Assembly (NCBI RefSeq): GCF_015265435.1
Contig: NZ_JABJWH010000020.1
Span: forward strand, 310,001-374,000
Direction of reading: 5' to 3'
DNA length: 64,000 nt
Source of the DNA: Alloalcanivorax profundimaris
GTDB lineage: Bacteria > Pseudomonadota > Gammaproteobacteria > Pseudomonadales > Alcanivoracaceae
Both the position numbers and the translations under genes were made by a program. Positions 1 to 9,375 of the stretch are shown piece after piece. The notes beneath the pieces are model-generated. The model was not told where the DNA came from, did no database searches, and worked only from the letters and a program-made list of their open reading frames with translations. The first letter of the stretch is position 1; each line of letters starts with the position of its first letter.

Positions 1-230
1 GAAAGAGTGGCCTCTACGATCTGATCACGCCCAGCCGTGAACGGGCCCTGGCCCTGAATAAGGCCTACAAGCTGATCGTCGAGGAGCAGAGCTTCCTGTA
101 CGGCCGGGATGCCACCCTGAAGCCGGCGGAGAACGTGTTCCGGCATATCAATCCGGAAGAGATAGAACCGCTCAAGCCGGAGAAGCGCATCGACGCCTAT
201 GACATACGGTTGGATTGGTCGGAGAAATAG
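1..230 (+). CDS. C-terminal end of an unidentified protein (5' part outside window)
   Basis: An open frame runs from base 3 to a TAG at 228-230, giving the last 75 residues of a protein that starts upstream of the window. The piece is hydrophilic and charged, begins near KSGLYDLITP and ends YDIRLDWSEK, with no membrane segment or motif that I recognise. It is followed at once by a long hairpin repeat and faces purA tail-to-tail. Codon use is third-position GC rich, like the neighbours, so I take it as a real gene, but I give no function. Confidence 0.6.
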   Translation, partial: KSGLYDLITPSRERALALNKAYKLIVEEQSFLYGRDATLKPAENVFRHINPEEIEPLKPEKRIDAYDIRLDWSEK

Positions 231-238
231 AGAGGGAA

Positions 239-299
239 TATCGCGACTGAAGTCGCTCCTACATCGAATGATGGTGTAGGAGCGACTTCAGTCGCGATA
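239..299. repeat. REP-type palindrome with GTAG core
   Basis: Two perfectly complementary 25-base arms (239-263 and 275-299) flank an 11-base loop. The right arm contains GTAGGAGCGACTTCAGTCGC. The GTAGGAGCG(A/G)CTT..GTCGCGA pattern is the usual form of extragenic palindromes in Pseudomonas-like genomes that are linked to RAYT (tnpA-REP) transposases. It lies between two convergent genes (the unknown gene and purA), where such a hairpin could also protect or terminate both messages. A related but damaged copy is at 42347-42416. No RAYT gene is visible here. Confidence 0.85.
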
Positions 300-305
300 A
301 GGCGC

Positions 306-2796
<2,491 letters not shown>

Positions 2797-2797
2797 C

Positions 2798-2989
2798 CTA
2801 GGACCGTGTTAGCAGCAGGAGGCCGGCGCCCAATAGCATGGCCGCCAGCCCGATGAGTCTCAGCACGCGGCTATCCAGGTCGGCCAGTTCCCGCGCCGCC
2901 CGGCGCATTCGCGCCGGCGCCAGGAAAAGGGGAATGCCCTCGATGACCAGGACCAGGCACAGCGCCGTGATCAGTACGCTCGCGTCCAT
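2798..2989 (-). CDS. DUF2065 family small membrane protein
   Basis: A 63-residue protein with two hydrophobic helices (about residues 4-20 and 43-60) separated by a short basic segment (PARMRRAARELADLD), the layout of DUF2065 inner-membrane proteins, whose function is unknown. A GTG/ATG upstream at 3010 would add seven residues; I prefer the ATG at 2987-2989, which begins MDASVL. It sits directly upstream of hisZ, as in Pseudomonas, where it usually follows hflC. Here it is separated from hflC by about 4 kb of signalling genes. Confidence 0.85.
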   Translation of the reverse strand: MDASVLITALCLVLVIEGIPLFLAPARMRRAARELADLDSRVLRLIGLAAMLLGAGLLLLTRS

Positions 2990-3008
2990 CGCACCGCCCG
3001 ATAGCCAC

Positions 3009-3036
3009 AAAAAAACCGGGTCCCTCGGGCCCGGTT
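3009..3036 (-). terminator. Rho-independent terminator for the small gene at 3045-3206
   Basis: Read on the minus strand, a GC stem of 8 bp (3016-3023 with 3027-3034, one G-T pair, 3-base loop) is followed by seven T residues (3015-3009). It lies directly after the stop of the 53-residue ORF and before the DUF2065 start, so it separates the signalling block from the DUF2065-hisZ-purA operon. That operon must then start from its own promoter within about 20 bp, or depend on readthrough. Confidence 0.85.
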
Positions 3037-3044
3037 ACGGTATT

Positions 3045-3206
3045 CTAACACGTCCTCCAGAGCACAGACACCTTCGCGGGCGCGGCCTCCTGCGGCGGCC
3101 CGGCGCGGGCCGTCTGACCGAGAATCGCCAGCCCCACGACGAAGGCGGCGAGCAGCATCTGCAGCGCGAACAGCCAGGCGGCCCAGCGATGGTGAACCCG
3201 TTTCAT
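3045..3206 (-). CDS. Small single-span membrane protein, unknown
   Basis: 53 residues starting at ATG 3204-3206, with GGGGA six bases upstream. It has a basic start (MKRVHHRW), one strong hydrophobic helix (about residues 9-30, LFALQMLLAAFVVGLAILG) and a short polar tail rich in Pro, Ala and Lys. The helix followed by ARA-G could be read as a cleavable signal, which would leave only about 20 residues, so a membrane anchor is more likely. A good terminator follows immediately, which supports its being transcribed. It is downstream of two response regulators on the same strand. No family recognised. Confidence 0.45.
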   Translation of the reverse strand: MKRVHHRWAAWLFALQMLLAAFVVGLAILGQTARAGPPQEAAPAKVSVLWRTC

Positions 3207-3300
3207 CCTTTTTCCCCGATCCCGATCAGCGGCCTGCCATGCTAGGCGGCCAAACGGCGGGACACACCCATGGCCCGGTCTCCCCGGGCTCATGGCGAGC

Positions 3301-4029
3301 TCACCGCCGGCGGCGTGGGCGGTAGGCATCCTCGTTGATCAGGCTGGCGAAACGGTGGGCGCCGGCGCGACTTTCCAGCGGCGGTGGCAGCCCGGTGAAA
3401 GCGGCGATCTTGCGCCGCAGGCGGCGCAGCAAGCGGGCCGGCACCGGCCGCTCCCCGGGGCGGGCGTCGCCATTGGCCAGGGCGGCGCTCAGGTCCCGGT
3501 CCGGCACCCAGGCGCCGGCGGCGGCCAGCAGCCGCGACAGCAACGCCCGCTCATGGCCGTTAAGGGCGATCTCCCGGTTGTCCGGGGTGCGCAGCAGCCA
3601 GCCGTCCTCCGCCAGCCACCAGCCAGCGGAGCGCGGCGGCGCGCCGTCGTCGTCCAGGCCCAGGCGCCGCGCCAGCCGCTCCAGGGTGGCCAGCAGCACA
3701 TGGATGTCCACCGGTTTGACCAGGTAGGCATCGGCACCCTCGCGCAGCCCCAGCAACTGGTGCTCGTTGCTGCCGTAACCGGACACCATCACCACCGGCA
3801 CCCGGGTATCCCGGCGCAGCCGGCGGCTGACGGAAAAACCGTCCTCGTCGGGCAGGCCGATATTGAGCACCACCAGGTCGAAGGCGGCGTCCGGGAAGTG
3901 CCGCCACAGGGACGCGGCGTCCGGGTAACCCACGGCCCGGAAGCCGCCGGCCACCAGTTCGCGCACCAACAGCGCCCGCATCGGGCCATAGTCCTCGACC
4001 ACCGCCACGCGGAGCGGGCGCTCAGCCAC
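3301..4029 (-). CDS. OmpR-like response regulator with degenerate receiver (D56N, D14Y)
   Basis: About 242 residues: receiver domain (about 5-120) and a winged-helix OmpR/PhoB-type output domain (about 140-240, ending RLLRRLRRKIAAF then HRFASLI). It is a clear paralogue of the regulator at 4326-5060. The phospho-acceptor position reads LVVLNIGLP, with Asn (codon AAT on the minus strand) where the paralogue has LIVLDVGLP, and the acidic pair is ED-Y instead of ED-D. The switch Ser and the KP lysine remain. It therefore should not be activated by aspartyl phosphorylation. I place the start at the GTG at 4029, which aligns with the paralogue's MSERR start and is preceded by GGGG; a GTG at 4080 is also possible. 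Confidence 0.85.
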   Translation of the reverse strand: MAERPLRVAVVEDYGPMRALLVRELVAGGFRAVGYPDAASLWRHFPDAAFDLVVLNIGLPDEDGFSVSRRLRRDTRVPVVMVSGYGSNEHQLLGLREGADAYLVKPVDIHVLLATLERLARRLGLDDDGAPPRSAGWWLAEDGWLLRTPDNREIALNGHERALLSRLLAAAGAWVPDRDLSAALANGDARPGERPVPARLLRRLRRKIAAFTGLPPPLESRAGAHRFASLINEDAYRPRRRR

Positions 4030-4242
4030 GACGGCGGCCCCCCGGAGTGACCGGGACCCGCGGCGCTCGCCGGTGGTCACGGCGCTTTCCCAAAAACGGC
4101 ATAAAGAACGGTCGTCGCCATGACGGCCCCGTGTCTCCGGTTACCGTCCGGCGCGTCCCCAAGGTTGTGTGATCGGAACACCGGCTGGCCCGGCGCACGG
4201 AGTCGCGGTTCGCTGTCTGGTTTGCGGGACTCTAGGGAAAAG

Positions 4243-4258
4243 TGTGATCCGCTTCACC
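4243..4258. promoter_or_regulatory. Candidate CRP/Vfr site upstream of the degenerate regulator
   Basis: TGTGATCCGCTTCACC matches TGTGA-N6-TCACA at 9 of 10 defined positions. It lies in the 296-bp gap between the two response regulators, about 215 bp upstream of the GTG of the downstream one. The rest of the gap (4030-4325) holds no gene that I can support. A second half-like match (TGTGATCGGAACACC) lies near 4170. The window also carries cpdA, the cAMP phosphodiesterase, so cAMP signalling exists in this organism. Site prediction by eye only. Confidence 0.35.
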
Positions 4259-4325
4259 AATCTGGACGTAGCCGCCTGCTCACCACTGACTCACAACCCG
4301 ATCCTGAACCGTTGCCGCTCTCCGG

Positions 4326-5060
4326 TCATCCGGGAACGCCGCTCTGCTCGCGCATGTCGTTGACCAGATACCCCACGCCGCGCACCGCCTCCAGGGGCAG
4401 GGTCCATTCACTGACCGCGCGGATCTTGCGCCGCAACCGGTAGATCACCATCTCCAGACGGTGCGGATCGAAGTCGTGCACGTCCGGCGTCAGGGCGCCG
4501 ATCAGCGTCTCCCGGTCGATGGGCCGGCCTTCCGCTTCGATCAGGCAACGCAGCATGTCGCGCTCGTAGGCGGTCAACGTCACGTCCTGCTGATCCGGCG
4601 TGCGCAGCTTCCAGCCGTCCGCCACCAGCCGCCACAGGTTTTCCTGGCCCGGGGCCGGCTCGGCCACGGCCGGGGTGTCGAGGGCGCCGCGCAAACGCCG
4701 GCCCAGGCTTTCCAGGGTGGCCACCAGCACGCCGTAATCCACCGGTTTGGTGAGGTAGGCGTCGGCGCCGTGGCGCAACCCGCGCACCTGATCGGAGCTG
4801 GTGGCGTACCCGGTGAGCATGACGATGCCCACCTGGGAGGCGGTGCGCAGATGCTCCGCCACCGACAGGCCGTCCTCGCCGGGCAGCCCCACGTCCAGCA
4901 CGATCAGGTCGCAGCGCGACACCGTCAGGTGGCGCCACAGGGCGGTGGCATCGGCGCAGCCCTTGACGTTGAACCCGTTGGCGGCGATTTCATTCACCAC
5001 CAGCTCCCGTTGTTCCGGGTCGTCCTCGACGACCACCACATCAAGACGTCGTTCGCTCAT
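4326..5060 (-). CDS. OmpR-family response regulator
   Basis: 244 residues. The receiver domain (about 6-120) has the acidic pair ED-D at 12-14, phospho-acceptor Asp56 (LIVLDVGLP), a Thr in MLTGY and the conserved Lys in LTKPVD. A winged-helix DNA-binding domain (about 145-240) has the YERDMLRCL and VIYRLRRKIR helices and ends GVGYLVN. The ATG at 5058-5060 overlaps the TGA of the upstream hybrid kinase (ATGA), with a GGAG-rich ribosome site, so the two are translationally coupled and form a cognate pair. Target genes are not known; the paralogue just downstream is a likely regulated or cooperating factor. Confidence 0.93.
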   Translation of the reverse strand: MSERRLDVVVVEDDPEQRELVVNEIAANGFNVKGCADATALWRHLTVSRCDLIVLDVGLPGEDGLSVAEHLRTASQVGIVMLTGYATSSDQVRGLRHGADAYLTKPVDYGVLVATLESLGRRLRGALDTPAVAEPAPGQENLWRLVADGWKLRTPDQQDVTLTAYERDMLRCLIEAEGRPIDRETLIGALTPDVHDFDPHRLEMVIYRLRRKIRAVSEWTLPLEAVRGVGYLVNDMREQSGVPG

Positions 5061-6799
5061 CCACCCTCTCCTTCTTTGCCTTCTTCCAGCGGCCAAGTGG
5101 TCAACATGAATACGTATTGCAACAGCAGTTCCGGCGAGAACGGCTTCGACAGCCGCTCCACGTCCGGGGGCAGTTCCCGGGCCAGGGACGCGGCCTCGGG
5201 CAAATAATCGGAAATCAGGATGATCGCCAGCGCCGGGTACAGGGGCCGCAACCGGCGGATCAGCGCCGGGCCGTCCAGGCCGGGCATGCGCAGGTCGGTG
5301 ACCAGCACATCGGGAATCCGGCCCCGGGCGATCACCCGCCAGGCTTCCTCGCCATCGCGGGCGCCAAGCACCCGGCAGCCGCCCGCCTCCAGGGTGGCGC
5401 CCAACATGGCGCGCAGTTCATCGTCGTCGTCCACCAGCAGCACCAGGGGAGAATGGGCGTCGCCGGCGGGGGCCGCCAGGGACCGGTGCGGCAGCAGCAG
5501 ACGAAAGCGGCTGCCGGCGCCGGGCCGGCTGCGCACCCGTATTTCGCCGCCGGCCTCGTTGATCACCTTGCCCACCACCGCCAGCCCCAGGCCGGTGCCG
5601 CTGCTTTGCCCCTTGGTGGTGAAAAAGGGCTCGAAGATGCGCCGCCGCACGCCTTCGTCCATGCCGACACCGGTGTCGCTGAGCTCGATCCCGACCCGGG
5701 CCGGGTCATCGTCCAGCCGCACCGACAGCCGGAAGTGACCGCCTTCGGGCATGGCGTCCCGGGCATTGGTGGCCACGTTGAGCACCGCCAGTTCGAACTG
5801 GCCGCGGTCGATGCGCACCGGCAGGGCCCGCTCCGGCAGGGTCAGCTCGATGCGCACGCGCGGATCGAACAGCTGCCGCAGCATGCCTTCCAGGCCACGC
5901 AGGGCCTCGCAGACGTCGAACACCTCCGGGTGCGCCACGTCCTGGCGGCTGAAATTCAGCAGCTTGCGACTGATCGCGGCGCCCCGGCGCGCGGCGGTTT
6001 CCACGCCGGCCAGCGCTTCCAGCATTTCCGCCGGCTCGCTGCGCCGTTCCCGCCACTGGGCGTAGCCCAGGATCACGCCGAGAATGTTGTTGAAATCGTG
6101 GGCCACGCCGCCGGCCAGCTGGCCGATGGCCTTGACCTTCTGTACGTGCACCAACTGCTCCATGGTCTGTTCCCGTTCTTCTTTTTCGGCTTTCAGGGAG
6201 CGGCGCGCGGCCTCCAGCTCGCGGCGGCGCGCCTCCACGTCGTCGAGGCTGGTGGCGAGCCCGGCCAGGGAGCCGTCGAACACCACCGCCACCACCAGGA
6301 AACTGACCAGCATGCCGGCGGCGATTTCCAGGGTCAGGCCCGGGTCGGCGCCGGCGCGCAGTTCATGGCCCACGCCCACCAGCACGCACAGCCAGGTGAA
6401 CGCCAGCACGCCCCACAGTGCCCGCCGGCCGAACAGCACGCCGGCCAGGGCCAGGGGAAACACATGGGCGATCTGCGCCGGCCCCGGGGCGCGGATACCC
6501 GCGAGCAGATACACCATCATGATCATCGCCAGACAGCCGGCGAGAAACAGCCTGGCCGCGAACCGGAAGCGGCCCAGACGGATCAGCAGAAACCCCAACC
6601 AGGCGAACGCCGCCACCCAACCGTGAATGGCCAGATAAAATCGCTCCAGGTCCCCCAGCGGGCCGCCCAGTAATCGCGCCGACCAGCAAAGCGGTATCAG
6701 GAGGCCGAGAATCAGCAACACCAGTTGCAAGGTCACCACGCCGTGACGATCCCCCTCCCCTGCTGCCCGTTCCAGCCAATACCGCGCTTTTGTGTGCAT
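5057..6799 (-). CDS. Membrane hybrid histidine kinase (HisKA-HATPase-REC)
   Basis: 580 residues. About six hydrophobic segments fill residues 21-175, so the sensor is membrane embedded with no large periplasmic domain. A coiled coil (about 185-222) leads to the H box at His234 (GGVAHDFNNIL), N box around Asn345 (NVATNARDAM), G boxes DTGVGM and GTGLGLAVV, then a C-terminal receiver (about 452-570) with acidic DDDD, Asp502 in VTDLRMPG and Lys552 in SKP. The H box with DFNN is typical of HisKA kinases related to NtrB-type sensors. The start is preceded by GGGAGAA. The stop overlaps the response regulator start. Stimulus unknown. Confidence 0.92.
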   Translation of the reverse strand: MHTKARYWLERAAGEGDRHGVVTLQLVLLILGLLIPLCWSARLLGGPLGDLERFYLAIHGWVAAFAWLGFLLIRLGRFRFAARLFLAGCLAMIMMVYLLAGIRAPGPAQIAHVFPLALAGVLFGRRALWGVLAFTWLCVLVGVGHELRAGADPGLTLEIAAGMLVSFLVVAVVFDGSLAGLATSLDDVEARRRELEAARRSLKAEKEEREQTMEQLVHVQKVKAIGQLAGGVAHDFNNILGVILGYAQWRERRSEPAEMLEALAGVETAARRGAAISRKLLNFSRQDVAHPEVFDVCEALRGLEGMLRQLFDPRVRIELTLPERALPVRIDRGQFELAVLNVATNARDAMPEGGHFRLSVRLDDDPARVGIELSDTGVGMDEGVRRRIFEPFFTTKGQSSGTGLGLAVVGKVINEAGGEIRVRSRPGAGSRFRLLLPHRSLAAPAGDAHSPLVLLVDDDDELRAMLGATLEAGGCRVLGARDGEEAWRVIARGRIPDVLVTDLRMPGLDGPALIRRLRPLYPALAIILISDYLPEAASLARELPPDVERLSKPFSPELLLQYVFMLTTWPLEEGKEGEGG

Positions 6800-6899
6800 T
6801 CAGCCTTGTTCTCCCTGCGCTGGCGGCACGCGTGGATGGAGGGCCTCGAAGGCCCGCCCGGCGGGGGACTCTCGACTCCTCATTATGCCATTATTTGAT

Positions 6900-6984
6900 T
6901 AATGGTAATTCACTCTCAAGCCATCCACCCTAATCGAATCCTCACGTGAGGAATACGATCCGCGAATCCCTATTATTACCATTA
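6900..6984. promoter_or_regulatory. AT-rich upstream region of the hybrid kinase with inverted repeats
   Basis: The gap between the kinase start (6799) and the hfl terminator (7085) contains an AT-rich stretch, unusual in this GC-rich window. It holds TAATGGTAAT at 6900-6909 and its exact complement ATTACCATTA at 6975-6984. Centred between them is a perfect 14-bp palindrome, TCCTCACGTGAGGA, at 6939-6952. This looks like a promoter with operator sites for the kinase operon. I cannot assign the binding protein or a clear -35/-10 pair. Confidence 0.4.
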
Positions 6985-7054
6985 TTGCACCGCCGTCCCC
7001 ATTGCCACCTTCGTCGACCCTCCCCGGCAACCGGCCGCGAAGGGAACGGTGGGC

Positions 7055-7085
7055 AAAAAAAAACCCGCCGGATGGCGGGTTTTTT
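7055..7085 (-). terminator. Terminator after hflC (bidirectional in form)
   Basis: A 6-bp CCCGCC/GGCGGG stem (7064-7069 with 7074-7079, loop GGAT) is extended by A/T pairs, with a long A run on the left and a T run on the right. On the minus strand it reads as stem plus nine T residues, directly after the hflC stop at 7101. It closes the hfq-hflX-hflK-hflC transcript and can also act in the other direction. Confidence 0.9.
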
Positions 7086-7100
7086 CATGGCCGTGGCGAA

Positions 7101-8174
7101 TCAGTTTCCGCCCGACTCCTTCATGTACCGGAAGAACTCGCTGTCCGGGGACAGGATCAGCAGATCGTCTTGGGAATTGAAGCTGTCCCGGTAGGCCTTC
7201 AGGCTGCGGTAGAAGCGGAAGAACTCCCGGTCCTTGGTGTAGGCGTTGGCGTAGATGCCAGTGGCGCGGGCATCGCCCTCACCACGCATCTTTTGCGCGC
7301 CCTCGTAGGCCCGGGCCAGGATCTCGGTGCGCTCACGGTCGGCGGCGGCGCGGATGCGCTCGGCCACTTCGCGGCCCCGGGCACGATGCTCGGCGGCGTC
7401 GCGGGCCCGCTCGGCGCGCATGCGGTCGAACACCCGGCCACGAACCTGCTCCGGCCAGTCCACCTGCTTGACGCGCACGTCCACCACTTCGATGCCCAGA
7501 TCCTCCAGGGTGGCCGCGTTCACTTCCTCGGCCACGGAGTTCATCAGTTCCTCACGCTGGTCGTCCTTCTCCGGCGGCGGGCCACTGCCGGCGTCCGGGT
7601 CCTGCTGGGCCGGTGCCGCGTCCTCTTCCCCGGAAGTGGCCGCCTCGGCCTCCTCGGCGGCGGAGGTGGTGCCGTTCATCAGCTCCCCGGTGCTCACCGC
7701 GGACGGGTCCAGGGCTTCATCGGGCAGGGCGCCGCCACGACCGGCCACCACTTCCTGCACGGTGCGCGAGGCGAACTGGTTGCGCAGCGCTTCGTTGACG
7801 CGCGGATCCAGCAGCTCCCGGGCCCGACGTTCCATGGCCAGGCCGCTGTTGGCGCCGGCGCCGACACTGACGATGTAGCGCTGCACGTCGGCGATGCGCC
7901 AGGTCACGAAGGCGTCCACGTTGAGCAGCTTCTTCTCGGCGGTGAGGAACGACTGGGTGGGCACGTCGTGGGTCAGCAGACGGCCGTCCACGCGGATCAC
8001 CTCGTCGATCAGCGGCACCTTGGGGTAAATCCCCGGCTCGATGTCCGCCTGTTCCACCCGGCTGAAGCGCTTCAGCACGGCCTTCTCGGTTTCATTGACG
8101 ATGTAGAACGAATCCAGGGCCAGCAGCAACAGCACGCCCACTGCCACCAGCACCAGCCAGCTACGTGTGCTCAT
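7101..8174 (-). CDS. hflC: FtsH protease modulator HflC
   Basis: SPFH/band-7 inner-membrane protein that forms the periplasmic HflKC cage around FtsH and tunes its proteolysis. 357 residues: N-terminal membrane helix (about 6-24), then the SPFH domain, a coiled-coil region rich in Arg/Glu/Ala, and a conserved end (FRFYRSLKAYRDSF, then LILSPDSEFFRYM). It is longer than the E. coli protein because of a low-complexity insertion of about 50 residues (roughly 160-215) rich in Glu, Ala, Pro and Asp between the SPFH core and the coiled coil. The start ATG overlaps the hflK stop (TGATG). A terminator follows. Confidence 0.95.
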   Translation of the reverse strand: MSTRSWLVLVAVGVLLLLALDSFYIVNETEKAVLKRFSRVEQADIEPGIYPKVPLIDEVIRVDGRLLTHDVPTQSFLTAEKKLLNVDAFVTWRIADVQRYIVSVGAGANSGLAMERRARELLDPRVNEALRNQFASRTVQEVVAGRGGALPDEALDPSAVSTGELMNGTTSAAEEAEAATSGEEDAAPAQQDPDAGSGPPPEKDDQREELMNSVAEEVNAATLEDLGIEVVDVRVKQVDWPEQVRGRVFDRMRAERARDAAEHRARGREVAERIRAAADRERTEILARAYEGAQKMRGEGDARATGIYANAYTKDREFFRFYRSLKAYRDSFNSQDDLLILSPDSEFFRYMKESGGN

Positions 8175-9364
8175 CAGCGAATCTCCGTGCGGTTGCTTTG
8201 GTACAGGCTGCGCGGCGTCTGGCGGCCGCTGCCGCCGTCATCGGCACCGGCGCTGCCCGGGTCCGAAGCGCCACCGGCGCTGGCGCCGGAACCGCTCTGG
8301 GAGCCGCTCTTGCCGGTGCGACCCTTGAGCATCTGGTCAAGGGGCAGATACATCAGGCTGTCACCATTGGGGATGTCCGCCAGCACCTTGCTGGATTTGC
8401 TCAGCACCTCGGTGATGCTGTCCAGATAGAGCCGCTGCCGGGTTACTTCCGGAGCCTTGCGGTACTCGGCCACCAGGTCGTTGAAGCGTGCCGCGTCACC
8501 CTCGGCTTCCGCCACCACGCGGGCCTTGTAGGCCTCGGCTTCCGCCTCGATGCGGGCGCCTTCACCACGCGCCTGGGGAATCACCGAGTTGTAGTAGGCC
8601 TCGGCTTCCTTCTTGAAGCGGTCCTCGTCTTCCTTGGCCTTGGCCACGTCGTCGAAGGCGTCACGCACCGCTTCCGGCGCGGCGGTCTTGTCCAGCACCA
8701 CCTGGTTGATCACCAAGCCGGTGTTGTAGCGGTCCAGGTAGTCCTGCAGGCGCTCGCGCACCTCCAGGCGGATGTCCTCGCGGCGATCCTTGAGCACGCC
8801 GTCCATGGTGGAGCTGCCCACCACGTGACGCAGCGCGGAACTGGTGGCGTGTTCGAGGATGGCTTCCGGGGCACCGACGCGCAGCAGGTAGGCCTGCGGG
8901 TCGAGCACCTTGTACTGCACCTCCAGGGTCACCGCCACGATGTTGGTGTCCTCGGTGAGCATCTCCTCGCTGAGCTCGTAGCTGCGGTTCTGGCCCACGT
9001 CCACCTTCATGGTCTGCTCGATGATCGGGGCGCGCCAGTTCAGGCCCGGATCCACCATGCGGTTGAATTCGCCGAAGCGCAGCACCACGGCGCGCTGGCT
9101 CTGGTCGACCACGTAGAAACCCATCAATACGTAGCCCACCGCCAGGATCACCAGCACCACCGCCAGCAGGCCGCCGGGGAAGCCGCCGGACGACTTCTTG
9201 CCGCCGCCACCGCCGCCGCTCTTGCCGCCGAACAGGTTGTTGATGCGATCCTTGAGGTTCTTCAGTGCTTCATCGAGATCCGGTGGGCGCTGATCGCCGC
9301 CACCACCGCCACCCCCGCCCCAGGGGTCCCTGGGCTTGTTGCCGCCGGGTTCATTCCAGGCCAT
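8174..9364 (-). CDS. hflK: FtsH protease modulator HflK
   Basis: Partner of HflC in the membrane complex that controls FtsH. 396 residues: a Gly/Pro-rich cytoplasmic start (WGGGGGGGG), a conserved segment PDLDEALKNLKDRINNLFGG, a membrane helix (about 67-90), SPFH domain with NRMVDPGLNWR, a long Arg/Glu/Ala coiled coil, and the conserved LADIPNGDSLMYLPLDQML near the end, followed by a Ser/Gly-rich tail. It lies 11 bp after hflX and overlaps hflC by one base, so it is part of the hfq-hflX-hflK-hflC operon. Confidence 0.96.
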   Translation of the reverse strand: MAWNEPGGNKPRDPWGGGGGGGGDQRPPDLDEALKNLKDRINNLFGGKSGGGGGGKKSSGGFPGGLLAVVLVILAVGYVLMGFYVVDQSQRAVVLRFGEFNRMVDPGLNWRAPIIEQTMKVDVGQNRSYELSEEMLTEDTNIVAVTLEVQYKVLDPQAYLLRVGAPEAILEHATSSALRHVVGSSTMDGVLKDRREDIRLEVRERLQDYLDRYNTGLVINQVVLDKTAAPEAVRDAFDDVAKAKEDEDRFKKEAEAYYNSVIPQARGEGARIEAEAEAYKARVVAEAEGDAARFNDLVAEYRKAPEVTRQRLYLDSITEVLSKSSKVLADIPNGDSLMYLPLDQMLKGRTGKSGSQSGSGASAGGASDPGSAGADDGGSGRQTPRSLYQSNRTEIR

Positions 9365-9375
9365 TGATTTCTCCG

